The notes below the pieces were generated by a model. It searched no databases. It was not told the origin of the DNA and worked only from the letters and a program-made list of their open reading frames with translations. From Bacteroidota bacterium (GTDB lineage: Bacteria > Bacteroidota > Ignavibacteria > OLB7), in assembly GCA_018266795.1 (NCBI GenBank), contig JAFDZV010000035.1, positions 32,379 through 96,378 on the forward strand: a stretch of DNA of 64,000 bases, read 5' to 3'. The position numbers were made by a program, and so were the translations under genes. Below, one piece after another: positions 35,085-44,298 of the stretch. Every line of letters starts with the position of its first letter. The stretch's first letter is position 1.

Positions 35085-36691
35085 TGGATCTCAACGCGAC
35101 ACAACTCCTGGCAAACTTCGGCGGCATGCTGCCGGAGATTGCTCTTGCGCTTCTGTTCATCGTTGCGCTTCTGGCTGATGCCGCCATGCGCGGCGGAGGC
35201 AGGCGCGTGGTGGTGTTCGTGGTACTGGCCGGCGCCGTTGTTGCCGGATGCCTGCTGCTGACGCAGGGGATGCTGATCGCGGGCGGGAGCGCGGCGAAGG
35301 GGGACGCGCGATTCTTCGAGGACGTGTTCCATGCCGAGTGGCTTTTCAAGGGGAGCAATCAGCCGTACGGCTTCGGGATGGTTGTGGTTGACGGCTTCGG
35401 CATCTTCTTCAAAACACTCATCGCGCTGGCTCTTGTTCTCACGCTCTGCTATGGTCTTGCCGCACGCGATCTGGCTGCAGAGGGCGTTGAGCGGCCGGGA
35501 CGCTTCAGCGCGCTGCTGGCCGCTGCCGCTCTCGGCATGTTCCTGATGGCGGATGCGAACGATCTGCTGCTGATGTATGCTTCGGTGGAACTGTTCTCGC
35601 TGGCTGCATATGCGCTGAGCGGAAGCGCGCGGCGCCCGCCCCGCTCGGCCGAGGCGGCGATAAAGTATGTGCTCTACGGCGGCGTTGCATCGGCCGTGAT
35701 GCTCTGCGGCATCTCGCTGATGTACGGACTGCTGGGCACGACCAACTTTGCGGAGCTCGGGCTTCTGCTTGGTGCACCCAATACGGAGAACGCGCTGCGC
35801 AATCCACTGGTGATCTCCAGCGTCATGATCTTCGCGGGCCTTGCCTTCAAGATCGCCGCCGCTCCGTTTCACTTCTGGGCTCCGGATGTCTGCGAGGGAA
35901 CGCCGGCCCCGGCTGCGGCATTCCTCTCCGCCGCGGGGAAGACAGCCGGCTTCGCCGTGCTGGCGCGCTTCATCCTCGTGGCCTACCCAACGGCGATGCA
36001 GGGATTCGACTGGCGCCCGGTGCTTGGCGGCGTCGCGGTTCTCACGATGTCGCTCGGCAACCTTGCCGCGCTGCAGCAGACCAATCTCAAACGCCTGCTC
36101 GCCTGCCTCTCGATTGCCTTCGGCGGGAACGTGCTCGTGGGGCTTGCTGTTGCAACACCCGCGGGCGTGGCCGCCATCCTTGTCTCGTTTGCGTTCTACG
36201 TCCCGGCCGTCATCGGCGCGTTCTTCATGGTCTCGAAGCTGGCGGAGCACGCGGGATCGGAGGAACTGGATGATATGCGCGGCGCCGGAGCCGCCGCTCC
36301 CTTCGCCGCATTCTGCTTCGCGGTCTGCATCGTTGCGCTGGCGGGGCTTCCGCCAACGTCCGGCTTCATCGGACGGCTGTTCCTGTTCAATGCGGCGATC
36401 GATGCCGGCGGCCGTTTCATCTGGCTCTGCATCGCGGCGGGAGCGAACGCCGTGGTTGCGCTCTACGTGGCGCTGCGCATCCTCAAGGCGCTCTACTTCG
36501 ATCGCACGGAATGCGAGCCGGGCGGTTGGACCTTCGGCCTTCCCGGACGCATCATGATGGGGGTGCTCGCCATCGTCGTGCTTGCCTTCGGCATCCCGGG
36601 TGTCTTCAATCCGGTGCTTGCGCTCGCCGAGGACTCGCTGCGCGGCCTGCTTCCGTATCTGCGCGACTCGATCTCCGGCGCGGGCCTGTAG
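35084..36691 (+). CDS. nuoN: NADH-quinone oxidoreductase subunit N
   Basis: A 535-residue antiporter-like subunit. Unlike its neighbours it keeps all the standard charged residues. They are the Glu in YASVELFSLAAYALSG, the Lys in GLAFKIAAAPFHFWAPDVCEG and the Lys in SAAGKTAGFAVLAR, and LPPTSGFIGRLFLF in the C-terminal half is also present. Start ATG 35084 overlaps the nuoM stop. It completes a membrane-arm cluster J, K, L, M, N; nuoA-I are not in this window. Confidence 0.97.
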   Translation: MDLNATQLLANFGGMLPEIALALLFIVALLADAAMRGGGRRVVVFVVLAGAVVAGCLLLTQGMLIAGGSAAKGDARFFEDVFHAEWLFKGSNQPYGFGMVVVDGFGIFFKTLIALALVLTLCYGLAARDLAAEGVERPGRFSALLAAAALGMFLMADANDLLLMYASVELFSLAAYALSGSARRPPRSAEAAIKYVLYGGVASAVMLCGISLMYGLLGTTNFAELGLLLGAPNTENALRNPLVISSVMIFAGLAFKIAAAPFHFWAPDVCEGTPAPAAAFLSAAGKTAGFAVLARFILVAYPTAMQGFDWRPVLGGVAVLTMSLGNLAALQQTNLKRLLACLSIAFGGNVLVGLAVATPAGVAAILVSFAFYVPAVIGAFFMVSKLAEHAGSEELDDMRGAGAAAPFAAFCFAVCIVALAGLPPTSGFIGRLFLFNAAIDAGGRFIWLCIAAGANAVVALYVALRILKALYFDRTECEPGGWTFGLPGRIMMGVLAIVVLAFGIPGVFNPVLALAEDSLRGLLPYLRDSISGAGL

Positions 36692-36904
36692 CCGCAGGCC
36701 GATCGTGCACTGTGACGGAGATAGAATGCAAAAAGAGAAGGTGAACGAAGCTGCCGGACCGCGGCAGATGCCTAACTTCGCGGTCCTGCAGGCGTCCACG
36801 GACCACGGGTCGTGCCTCTGTTCCTTCAGCGCAGGCGCTTGAAGGCGTTTGCCCTTGCTTCCCGGATACTCCGGCGGATGCAACTCAGTCAGCAGCCAGT
36901 CAGC

Positions 36905-37891
36905 ATGAAGGCTCTCATTACCGGCGGTACAGGATTCATCGGCAGTCACCTGGCGGATCATCTTCATTCGAAGGGGTACGAACTTCGCGTGATGGTCCGC
37001 TCCAGTTCCAGCAAGCGGAACATCGAGCATCTTCCCATCGGTTATGCACCGGGCGATTTCAACAGCGTCGAGTCGCTGGCCGAGGCGGTGGAGGGGGTTG
37101 ATGTCATCTACCATGTGGCCGGCCTTACCGCCGCGCGTAACCGCGAGGAATTCTTCCGCGGCAATCAGCTCGCGACGCGCAATCTTCTGGAGGCGGTGTC
37201 GCGATACAATCCCGGCGTGAAGCGCGTGGTGCACGTCTCCAGTCTGGCTGCCGTCGGGCCCGCGCCGGGACCGGAGCATCCGGCGGACGAGAGCACGCCG
37301 TTGAAGCCGATCACGGCATATGGTGAAAGCAAGGCGGCGGCGGAGGAGGAGGTGCACAGGCGCATGCACGATCTGCCGCTGACGATCGTCCGTCCGCCGG
37401 CGGTGTACGGGCCGCGCGATGCGGAGATCCTGCGCTTCTTCGCGATGGTGGCGAAGGGCTTCGCTCCGTTGATCGGCTTCGACCGAAAAGTGGTGAGCCT
37501 TGTGCATGTGGAGGACCTGGTGCGCGGATTCGTGCAGGCCGGCGAGAGCGACCGTGCCGTTGGCGAGACCTATTTCATCAGCTCCGAGAAATTCTATACG
37601 TGGGAGGAGGTAGGCGCCGTCACGGCCCGGGTGTTCGGGCGCGAACGGGCGCGGCATCTCCGGGTTCCACACTCCGTGGTCTACATCGCCGGCGGGATCA
37701 GCGGGTTCCTTGGGCGCTTCCAGAAGAAGCCGCCGGTGTTCAACTTCGAGAAGGGACGGGATATCACGCGACGCTACTGGATCTGCAGTGTGGAGAAGGC
37801 GATGCAGCACTTCGGCTACCGGCAGCAGATGCAGATCGGCCACGGTGTTGAACAGACCGTGAAGTGGTATCAGGAGCACGGCTGGCTGTAG
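36905..37891 (+). CDS. NAD-dependent epimerase/dehydratase (extended SDR)
   Basis: A 328-residue extended SDR. N-terminal Rossmann motif GGTGFIGSHLADHL, then DVIYHVAGLTA, VVHVSSLAAVGPAPG (catalytic Ser region), AYGESKAAAEE (YxxxK) and TIVRPPAVYGPRD. These are the marks of nucleotide-sugar epimerases and dihydroflavonol-4-reductase-like enzymes. The substrate cannot be named. The ATG at 36905 begins MKALITGGTG; in-frame upstream sequence is unlikely coding. It stands alone between nuoN and porV. Confidence 0.92.
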   Translation: MKALITGGTGFIGSHLADHLHSKGYELRVMVRSSSSKRNIEHLPIGYAPGDFNSVESLAEAVEGVDVIYHVAGLTAARNREEFFRGNQLATRNLLEAVSRYNPGVKRVVHVSSLAAVGPAPGPEHPADESTPLKPITAYGESKAAAEEEVHRRMHDLPLTIVRPPAVYGPRDAEILRFFAMVAKGFAPLIGFDRKVVSLVHVEDLVRGFVQAGESDRAVGETYFISSEKFYTWEEVGAVTARVFGRERARHLRVPHSVVYIAGGISGFLGRFQKKPPVFNFEKGRDITRRYWICSVEKAMQHFGYRQQMQIGHGVEQTVKWYQEHGWL

Positions 37892-37994
37892 CCGGTGCGT
37901 GTTGTAACCTTCGCGCCGGGTTGGGGTTTTGCCGGGGAACGGGCCATACCGTCTCACGCGGGTTTGCATGACGGCAGCGGGCAGGAGAAATCTC

Positions 37995-38024
37995 TTGTCT
38001 GGGTGTTTGGGATGCGGCTATATT
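37995..38024 (+). promoter_or_regulatory. Sigma-70-like promoter candidate upstream of porV
   Basis: TTGTCT (37995-38000) and TATATT (38019-38024) are spaced 18 bp apart in an AT-richer patch, about 180 bp before the porV start. FCB bacteria often use a different -10/-33 consensus, so this is only a candidate. Confidence 0.35.
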
Positions 38025-38202
38025 GGTCCGTCGTTAAACTCATAGAGGCCGTTATCGATCAATCCCCAACCTCGTACAACGCAATTACTGCGTAGACTTT
38101 GCGATTCCAGGCAGATGTAGCGGTGTCAACCGTACGATATGCCGAGGCAAATGCCACGGTAGCGTTACCTGCTGTCTCGAATAGTCCGATTGCCGATACT
38201 CT

Positions 38203-39309
38203 ATGAGGATGACCTCCATGTGGTTTCCATCACGTCGCCGGTTCGCGCCGGTCGTTTCTCTTTTTTTGATCGCAGCCGTTTCGGCGTCCGCCCAGGTTTC
38301 GGGCGGCTCCGGCGGCTCCGCCGTTCCGTTCCTGATCATTCCTCCCAACGCCCGCACCGGCGGCATGGGTGAGGTTGGAACCGGCACCGCCCGCGACATC
38401 AGCGCCACCTTCTACAATGTCGGCGGGCTCGCCTACCAGAAGAATACCCAGGTCAGCGTAACATACTCCAAGTGGCTTCCGCAGTTCAACGCGGATCTGC
38501 ACTACAGTTATGTCAACGGCTCCACCTTTGTCAAGGATCTCGACGGCACGGTCAACGTGCACTTCGTCTTCCTGGATCTCGGTGAGTTCCAGCAGACATT
38601 CGAGACGGGCCAGCAGGGGGCGAAGTTCCGTTCGCTGGAGTTCGCCATCGGCGCCGGATACTCCACGATGGTTGCAGACGATGTCGGCTTCGGCGTGCAG
38701 GCGCGCTACATCCAGTCCAATCTCTCCAGTGTCACGGTCGGCAACGAGAAACCGGGCATCGGCCGAAGCGTTGCCTTCGATATCGGTGCGCTCTGGACGC
38801 CGAAGACGGACTGGGGGATGCCCGAGGACTTCATCAGCCTCGGCGCGAACTTTGCCAACATCGGTCCCAAGATTCACTACGTGGATATCCAGCAGGCCGA
38901 CCCGCTTCCAACCACGTTCCGTATCGGTGCCGGACTGCATCTGGTGAAGGATGAGTTCAACGATCTCACCGCAGCCATCGATATGGACAAGCTGCTGGTA
39001 AACCGCCCGAGCATCAATGAAGTGGATCCCGTGCCGAAGTCGATCATCACCTCCTGGGGAAATGGCAAGGGTGTGGAGTGGTCCATGGGGCTGGAGTACT
39101 GGTACGAGCAGCTTGTTGCTCTGCGCGCCGGCTACTTTACCGAAACCGCTGCCGGCGGCAACCGTCGCTTCTTCACGTTCGGTGCCGGACTTCGCTACGA
39201 CATGTACGGGTTCGATTTCAGCTACATCAACACGATCGACGCTACGCACCCGCTCGCCAACACGCTCCGCTTCACGTTCGTGGTGGACTTCGATCACGAC
39301 AGCAAGTAG
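38203..39309 (+). CDS. porV: Type IX secretion outer-membrane protein PorV
   Basis: 368 residues with a signal peptide (ending SASAQ). The mature start AVPFLIIPPNARTGGMGEVGTGTARDISATFYNVGGLAY is the PorV (LptO) signature, followed by VTYSKWLPQFNADLHYSY and alternating beta strands ending FVVDFDHDSK. PorV is a FadL-like 14-strand barrel that shuttles T9SS cargo from the SprA translocon to the attachment complex. Length fits (about 380). It is monocistronic: the gap upstream holds a promoter candidate and a terminator follows. Confidence 0.93.
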   Translation: MRMTSMWFPSRRRFAPVVSLFLIAAVSASAQVSGGSGGSAVPFLIIPPNARTGGMGEVGTGTARDISATFYNVGGLAYQKNTQVSVTYSKWLPQFNADLHYSYVNGSTFVKDLDGTVNVHFVFLDLGEFQQTFETGQQGAKFRSLEFAIGAGYSTMVADDVGFGVQARYIQSNLSSVTVGNEKPGIGRSVAFDIGALWTPKTDWGMPEDFISLGANFANIGPKIHYVDIQQADPLPTTFRIGAGLHLVKDEFNDLTAAIDMDKLLVNRPSINEVDPVPKSIITSWGNGKGVEWSMGLEYWYEQLVALRAGYFTETAAGGNRRFFTFGAGLRYDMYGFDFSYINTIDATHPLANTLRFTFVVDFDHDSK

Positions 39310-39741
39310 GTATATCACGCGGCCTGTGCGCTGAACGCGGCTTGCCGGTCAACGATACATGCACGGCCCCGGGGCATATGTCCCGGGGCTGTTTCGTTGT
39401 CCGGGGCCGGCGGTTGGTTTGCGCACTCCACCCTCCAGGGTGTTCGCGGTCATCGGCTTCATGCCGCAACGGTCTTCATCGGCGCAGGAGCCGTCCGGCT
39501 GCGGCAGACGGCGTGCTACGGCGATCGGTGGGGTGCCGGTTCCTGTGCTCGCATGAGATGGTGCGCGTGCATGTTGGTGCATGTGCACGATGATGCGCCG
39601 GAGGCGCTTCAATCCGCGGCGGATGCGGGAGATGTGGCGTGAACTGCTCGAACAACGGCATTCGGACCTGCAGCGCGACCGCAACACGCGGATCGCAATC
39701 GCTACACAGCCGGTACAACGGCTCTCGTCTCTTCGTGAATC
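39310..39741. other. Gap between convergent porV and TPR genes
   Basis: Apart from the hairpin at 39366-39389, no gene or repeat is recognised. Open frames here are low-quality shadows rich in Arg and His. Confidence 0.55.
39366..39400 (+). terminator. Terminator-like hairpin after porV
   Basis: GCCCCGGG / CCCGGGGC (8-bp stem, loop GCATATGT) followed by TGTTTCGTTGT, 57 bp past the porV stop. The T-tract is imperfect, but position and stem strength fit a terminator. Confidence 0.6.
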
Positions 39742-40605
39742 CTACTGTTCCTTCCCGCGCAGTTCGCGTGCGATGCGTTCCGCCTCGAGCGCCCGGCGTT
39801 CGGTGGGGAAGCGGAGCATGAAGTTCTCGAAGGCATTTGCCGCGGCTTCCTTGTGGCCAAGCTTCTGATGCAGTTCCCCAACCAGATAGAGCGCGTCCGG
39901 CGAGTCGCGGTTCAGCGACATCGCATACTCCGCCGTCTCCAGCGCTTCGGCGTTTCGTTCCACATGCTCGAGCGCCCGCGCAAGCTTCAGCCAGGTGGTA
40001 AACGAATCAGGAAGAAGCTCGGCGGTGGCACGATAGCTCTCCACCGCAAGGCTGTCGCGGCCAAGCTGCGTGAGGAGCGTTGCACGCTGCGCATGCGCCT
40101 GAGCGAACCTGGGGTTGAGCTTGATCGCGGTATCGAGCTGGAAGAGAGCGCTGTCGAACTGGCGCATCATCGTGTACGCTTCGGCGAGCGTGGTGCGCAC
40201 GCGAACGAATGCAGGCTCGATGATGAGTGCCTTCATCAACGGCGCGATGGCGAGCTCCGGCGCTCCGTTGTCCAGTTGCGCATCGCCAACTGCGAGGTAG
40301 GAGGATGCTGCGGCCGGAACTGCGGCGAGCATCGTGTTGGCAAGCTGCAACTCCTCCGCATAACGCTTCCGCGATTTATAGATCGCGATGATCTTCTCAT
40401 ATTCGTCCACCTTCGTGGAATCGAGCTCCAATGCTCGCCACGCCTCGGTAACGATGGAATCCTGTACGCGCCTGAGCGAGTCCGAAGTGCTGCTCTCCTG
40501 CGCCGATGCGTGAGCGGACGCAGCAAGCGCCAGCAGAAGCAACAGCAGGATGGAGCGCAGCCTTACCCGGAATGGCGGGGGGGGAGTGTGGAACGAAAAA
40601 GCCAT
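39742..40605 (-). CDS. Exported TPR-repeat protein
   Basis: A 287-residue protein with a signal peptide (about 1-35, ending SAHASAQ) followed by TPR-type helical hairpins, about six units. Recognisable ones are AIAPLMKALIIEPAFVRVRTTLAEAY, DSALFQLDTAIKLNPRFAQAHAQRA and SLAVESYRATAELLPDSFTTWLKLARA, each with the W/L-G-Y-A-F-P-type pattern. TPRs mediate protein contacts, so a periplasmic scaffold is likely. It is divergent from mltG with a 116-bp shared upstream region. Confidence 0.9.
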   Translation of the reverse strand: MAFSFHTPPPPFRVRLRSILLLLLLALAASAHASAQESSTSDSLRRVQDSIVTEAWRALELDSTKVDEYEKIIAIYKSRKRYAEELQLANTMLAAVPAAASSYLAVGDAQLDNGAPELAIAPLMKALIIEPAFVRVRTTLAEAYTMMRQFDSALFQLDTAIKLNPRFAQAHAQRATLLTQLGRDSLAVESYRATAELLPDSFTTWLKLARALEHVERNAEALETAEYAMSLNRDSPDALYLVGELHQKLGHKEAAANAFENFMLRFPTERRALEAERIARELRGKEQ

Positions 40606-40721
40606 GGCTGAATGCGTGCGCATTGCGGTATGGAGTCGTAAGCGTACCACGTCCACATCAGGCGCGTTTCGCAAACGGACGCAAAAACTACAATCGATTG
40701 CTACGCCTTGCAAGGAACTCG

Positions 40722-41723
40722 ATGATCCGGAAGCTAACCGTTGCAATTCTTCTTCTGCTCCTGATCTGTGCAGGCTACTTCGCCTACGAGATCTGGCTTC
40801 GCCATGGTGACGACACCACGGTGATGGTACACATCCCAGAAGGCTCCAGCTTCTCGCAGGTACTGGACACGCTTGCCGCCGCGGAGTTGATTGGAAGCCG
40901 CGCCGCGTTCAAGGTGCTTGCCGTAACCACCGGGAACGATTCGAAGATCAAGCCTGGAACGTACAAGTTCGAACGCGGCATCACCGCGCAGGAACTGTTG
41001 AATGCTCTCGTCGAAGGGCGCTCCACGGTGCGCGTGAAGGTGACATTCCCGGAGGGCGTTACCATACGCCGCATCGCCTCCATTGCGCAGCGGGATGCGG
41101 GATGCGATTCGGCGGAGATCGTCCGGCTTGCCAACGATCGCACGTTTCTGAAGTCGATCGGCCTCACGGCATCCTCCGCAGAAGGATACCTGATGCCCGA
41201 TACCTACTTCATCTACTGGGGCGAACATGCCAATGCATTGTTACGACGAATGAGCGATGTCTTCCGTGACTTCTATTCGGACTCGCTGAAGCGCCGCGCC
41301 GGTGCGCTGGGCCTTACACCGTATCAGGCGCTGACGCTTGCCTCGATCGTGGAAGGGGAGGCGCGTGTGGATTCGGAGCGGCCGATCATCGCCGGCGTAT
41401 ATCTCAACCGGCTGCATCGGGGGATGAAGCTGGAAGCGGATCCAACCATTCAGTATCTCTTCCCGAACGGTCCGAAGCGCATACTCTACCGCGATCTGGA
41501 GATCGACAGTCCCTACAACACCTATCGCTACACCGGCCTGCCGCCAACGCCGATCAACAATCCGGGCCGTGCCTCGATACGTGCCGCGCTGAATCCCGCC
41601 AGCCACGACTACATCTTCTTCGTTGCACGCGCAGACGGATCGGGCGGCCACACGTTCAGCCGCACCGCGCGCGAACACGAGGCCGCCGTGCGCCTGTACC
41701 GCGAGCGAACCGGGACCAACTAG
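40722..41723 (+). CDS. mltG: Endolytic murein transglycosylase
   Basis: A 333-residue YceG-like enzyme that cleaves nascent peptidoglycan strands and sets glycan length. One N-terminal membrane anchor (residues 4-25) is followed by a LysM-like segment (VHIPEGSSFSQVLDTLAAAELI), FPEGVTIRRIA, EGYLMPDTYFIYWG and the catalytic region LASIVEGEAR with Glu211. PIIAGVYLNRLHRGMKLEADPTIQY and YNTYRYTGLPPTPINNPG are diagnostic. The ATG at 40722 puts the anchor at the start. Upstream in-frame sequence is not coding-like. Confidence 0.96.
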   Translation: MIRKLTVAILLLLLICAGYFAYEIWLRHGDDTTVMVHIPEGSSFSQVLDTLAAAELIGSRAAFKVLAVTTGNDSKIKPGTYKFERGITAQELLNALVEGRSTVRVKVTFPEGVTIRRIASIAQRDAGCDSAEIVRLANDRTFLKSIGLTASSAEGYLMPDTYFIYWGEHANALLRRMSDVFRDFYSDSLKRRAGALGLTPYQALTLASIVEGEARVDSERPIIAGVYLNRLHRGMKLEADPTIQYLFPNGPKRILYRDLEIDSPYNTYRYTGLPPTPINNPGRASIRAALNPASHDYIFFVARADGSGGHTFSRTAREHEAAVRLYRERTGTN

Positions 41724-42020
41724 GCCCTGTCTCAGGAAATAGTTTTGTGAGCCGGTCGCGAGCGATCGGTGTGCGCGGCAACGTGCACGAACCAGGCGTA
41801 GCAGCGCAGCGCCGAACGAGCGCAGCGTGGCCACGGGTGCGCGTCCGATGTCTCGCTGTGCGTTCGTGGATGGATGGTGAGGAGCCGGAGGGGCCGATAT
41901 CGATGCCGTACAGGAGAACATCCTTCCTCGGAATGCAACATCCTGCCGGATCGCAGCGGAGCTTGGTTGTCCCGGCCGATGCCCGCCGCGCAGAGGTGCA
42001 CCGCACGGTATGCAGCCGTG
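41724..42020. other. Intergenic, nothing recognised
   Basis: A gap between convergent mltG and modB. No gene is supported. The sequence GGCCCTGTCTCAGG at its left edge resembles an insertion-sequence end, but no transposase or matching end was found. Confidence 0.4.
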
Positions 42021-42680
42021 CTACCAGCGATTGGTTCCGTGCCCGAGGCGCAGACTGACGGTGATCACCACCAGCGATACCACGGTAAGCAGAATCGACA
42101 ACGTCATTGCCGCATTGTCGTCACCGGTGGCGAACGCCTCGTAGATCGCAAGCGGTATCGTCTGCGTGCGGCCGGGAATGTTGCCGCTCAGCATGAGCGT
42201 TGCGCCGAACTCGCCGACGGCCCGTGCAAACGCGAGCGCGGCTCCGCTGATCAGGCCGTTGCGTGCAAGCGGCAGGGCGATATGCAGCAGCGTGCGCCAG
42301 CGGCCGGCGCCGTCGATGGCGGCGGCATCCTCCACCTCACGATCGATCGATTCGAATGCGATGCGCGCGGCGCGAACCATGATCGGCAGCGCCACCACTG
42401 CGCTGGCAAGCGCGGCCCCCAGCCATGTGAAGGCGATCTCGATCCCCATGGAGGCGAGCGCGGAGCCCAGAGAAGCCCTCGGCCCGAAGAGAAGCGTGAG
42501 GTAGTATCCGAGAACGGTTGGCGGGACGAACATCGGCGCCATCAGGAGCGCGTCCAGGAATACCTTGCCGTGATAGTTGTGGCGCGCAAGATGGCGGCCT
42601 ATCAATCCGCCCACGATCCCGACCAGGCAGGTCGAGACCAATGCCACCTTCAACGATATTCCAAGTGCGTCCCAGACCAT
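42021..42680 (-). CDS. modB: Molybdate ABC transporter permease
   Basis: A 219-residue inner-membrane permease with five or six helices. ModB-type segments are LLMAPMFVPPTVLGYYLTLLFG, the EAA loop DAAAIDGAGRWRTLLHIALPLARNG (contacting the ATPase) and FARAVGEFGATLMLSGNIPGRTQTIPLAIYE. Those last residues are typical of molybdate permeases. Binding-protein (modA) and ATPase (modC) genes, normally adjacent, are absent from both flanks. The ATG at 42680 gives the standard start. Confidence 0.9.
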   Translation of the reverse strand: MVWDALGISLKVALVSTCLVGIVGGLIGRHLARHNYHGKVFLDALLMAPMFVPPTVLGYYLTLLFGPRASLGSALASMGIEIAFTWLGAALASAVVALPIMVRAARIAFESIDREVEDAAAIDGAGRWRTLLHIALPLARNGLISGAALAFARAVGEFGATLMLSGNIPGRTQTIPLAIYEAFATGDDNAAMTLSILLTVVSLVVITVSLRLGHGTNRW

Positions 42681-43139
42681 GCGGGATGATTGAGCAGCCG
42701 GCTTCGGAGGCCGGCCGCGAGGCGTGCGAGGGATGTTGAGATGCCGTCCGGCCCAGGTTGCCGGCGGCGCTGCGCGAACCCGGGGTGCCGGGCATCGGCG
42801 TGCAGCAGGAAGAACGCAATGTACGCAACGGCCGCGAACGAACACGGCGTTCGTGCGAATCGGGTCGGGTATCGGTTCGAGAGCTGCGCATCCCCGGGGC
42901 TCGCGGTTATTCCGACACGGAGCCCTTCGTCGAACTCGGTGCAGACTCCGCGAAGCGGAAAACCCGAATGGTTGCGAAGCGCGTCTCGCAGTGCCGGCGG
43001 GTTCTGCGAGGTCCTTCGCCAGCGGCGCGGGGGACACGACGGGGCTGACGCTCCAACCGAGACACTGCCGCGAACCGATCGACGCTGCGCGGGACCGTGT
43101 TCGCGAAACGGAAGCCCGTGCCGTTCCGGTGGGCCCCCC
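42681..43139. other. Intergenic, no gene recognised
   Basis: A 459-bp gap upstream of modB and downstream of the exported-protein gene at 43140. Open frames are present in several registers but look non-coding. No modA remnant could be recognised. Confidence 0.5.
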
Positions 43140-44291
43140 TCAGAACTTGATCCTCGGCGTGATATACAGGTAGAAGGGATGTTCGAACGAAGCGGGATCG
43201 CGGAACAGTCCGGCGCAGGCAAGATCGGTTTCCAGCCACAGATGGGAGGTGAGCCGCGCTTCGAAGAGAAGCTGCGGCGTGAAGTCGTTGAAGCCCGCGC
43301 GCCAGCGCAGCGTCGACTCCTGATTGGTCCAGGTTACGGCACCCAGCGGCGAGAGGCGCCGCGCGTGGCCCGTGAGTGTGATCTCTCCAGCGTCGCGCCG
43401 CGCGCGCGCATACTCGTTGTACGTCACCCCCACGTCGAACTGGAACGCGCCGATCCCTGCCTCCGTGAGATAGCGATAGCTGGCCTCGCCCGATGCCGTG
43501 TGGACGAAGTAGTCTCGTCCGATGTGGGCGGCGTCGAAGCTTGCGTCGCCGGGCGTTGCGAACCGAGCGCGCATCGTGACATCGCCGGCGTGAGCAGCTG
43601 CAGCCGCTCCCCATGCCGGCGCCAGCAGCCGCTCGCGAAACGGGCCTACGGGCGTGGCGCCGCCCGCCATCGGAAGCAGCAGCGCGCACTCCCAGTTGGG
43701 CGTGGCCATCCCGAGACGCCACGTGCCGTCGCACCACCAGAACTGATTGGATTCCGGCGCTCCGATCGCAGCGAACACTCCCACCGTAGGAGAGACGTGG
43801 GCGTCGAGGCGATCGAACGAGACGATCACGCGCGCGCCGCTGCTCCAGTCGTCGGCGCCGAACGTGTCGTTGGGGAGAAGGCGATCGTCCGAACCTCCCG
43901 CGGATCGCGATGCCGCCAGCAGCCTGTACAGATCCTCGCCGAGTGCAACGCGGATGTTGGACTCCGGGAAGATCGTGAGCTGGCCGAGCGTCATCAGCAC
44001 AACGACGCCGGGGTGCCCGGGCGCATCGGCCGTGCCGCGTATCCGATAGGGGAACGATCGGCTGTTCCGTTCGATGTAGTGCAGGCGGATGCTGTCCGGC
44101 GTTACAACGGAATAGTATCGCTCCAATGCCTGCGTCGTGGCCGTCTGCAATGCAGCGTCCACCACCGTCCACTCCCGAAGCTGCGCGCACGCAACTCCGC
44201 CGGCTGCCGGGAACAGTGCCAGCACCAGCAGCGCATGCAGCGCGCGCCTGCGCGCCGAAACCGGGAGCGATCTGGTGGGAATGGCGTGCAC
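43140..44291 (-). CDS. Exported protein, probable outer-membrane barrel, last gene of GldL/M-like operon
   Basis: A GTG at 44291, 8 bp after the preceding stop, gives 383 residues with a signal peptide (about 1-33, ending GVACAQ). The rest is beta-rich: alternating strands such as SGEASYRYLTEAGIGAFQFDVGVTYN and LLFEARLTSHLWLETDLACAG. It ends in YLYITPRIKF with a terminal Phe, which suggests an outer-membrane beta-barrel. I do not recognise a family. The tight spacing puts it fourth in an operon after the GldL-like and GldM-like genes. Confidence 0.7.
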   Translation of the reverse strand: MHAIPTRSLPVSARRRALHALLVLALFPAAGGVACAQLREWTVVDAALQTATTQALERYYSVVTPDSIRLHYIERNSRSFPYRIRGTADAPGHPGVVVLMTLGQLTIFPESNIRVALGEDLYRLLAASRSAGGSDDRLLPNDTFGADDWSSGARVIVSFDRLDAHVSPTVGVFAAIGAPESNQFWWCDGTWRLGMATPNWECALLLPMAGGATPVGPFRERLLAPAWGAAAAAHAGDVTMRARFATPGDASFDAAHIGRDYFVHTASGEASYRYLTEAGIGAFQFDVGVTYNEYARARRDAGEITLTGHARRLSPLGAVTWTNQESTLRWRAGFNDFTPQLLFEARLTSHLWLETDLACAGLFRDPASFEHPFYLYITPRIKF

Positions 44292-44298
44292 GCCTGGG

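Noticed and set aside
41724..42020. Possible insertion-sequence end (GGCCCTGTCTCAGG) next to mltG
   Set aside because: No matching inverted end, target duplication or transposase fragment could be identified.
42681..43139. Possible modA remnant upstream of modB
   Set aside because: No recognisable binding-protein motif in any frame.
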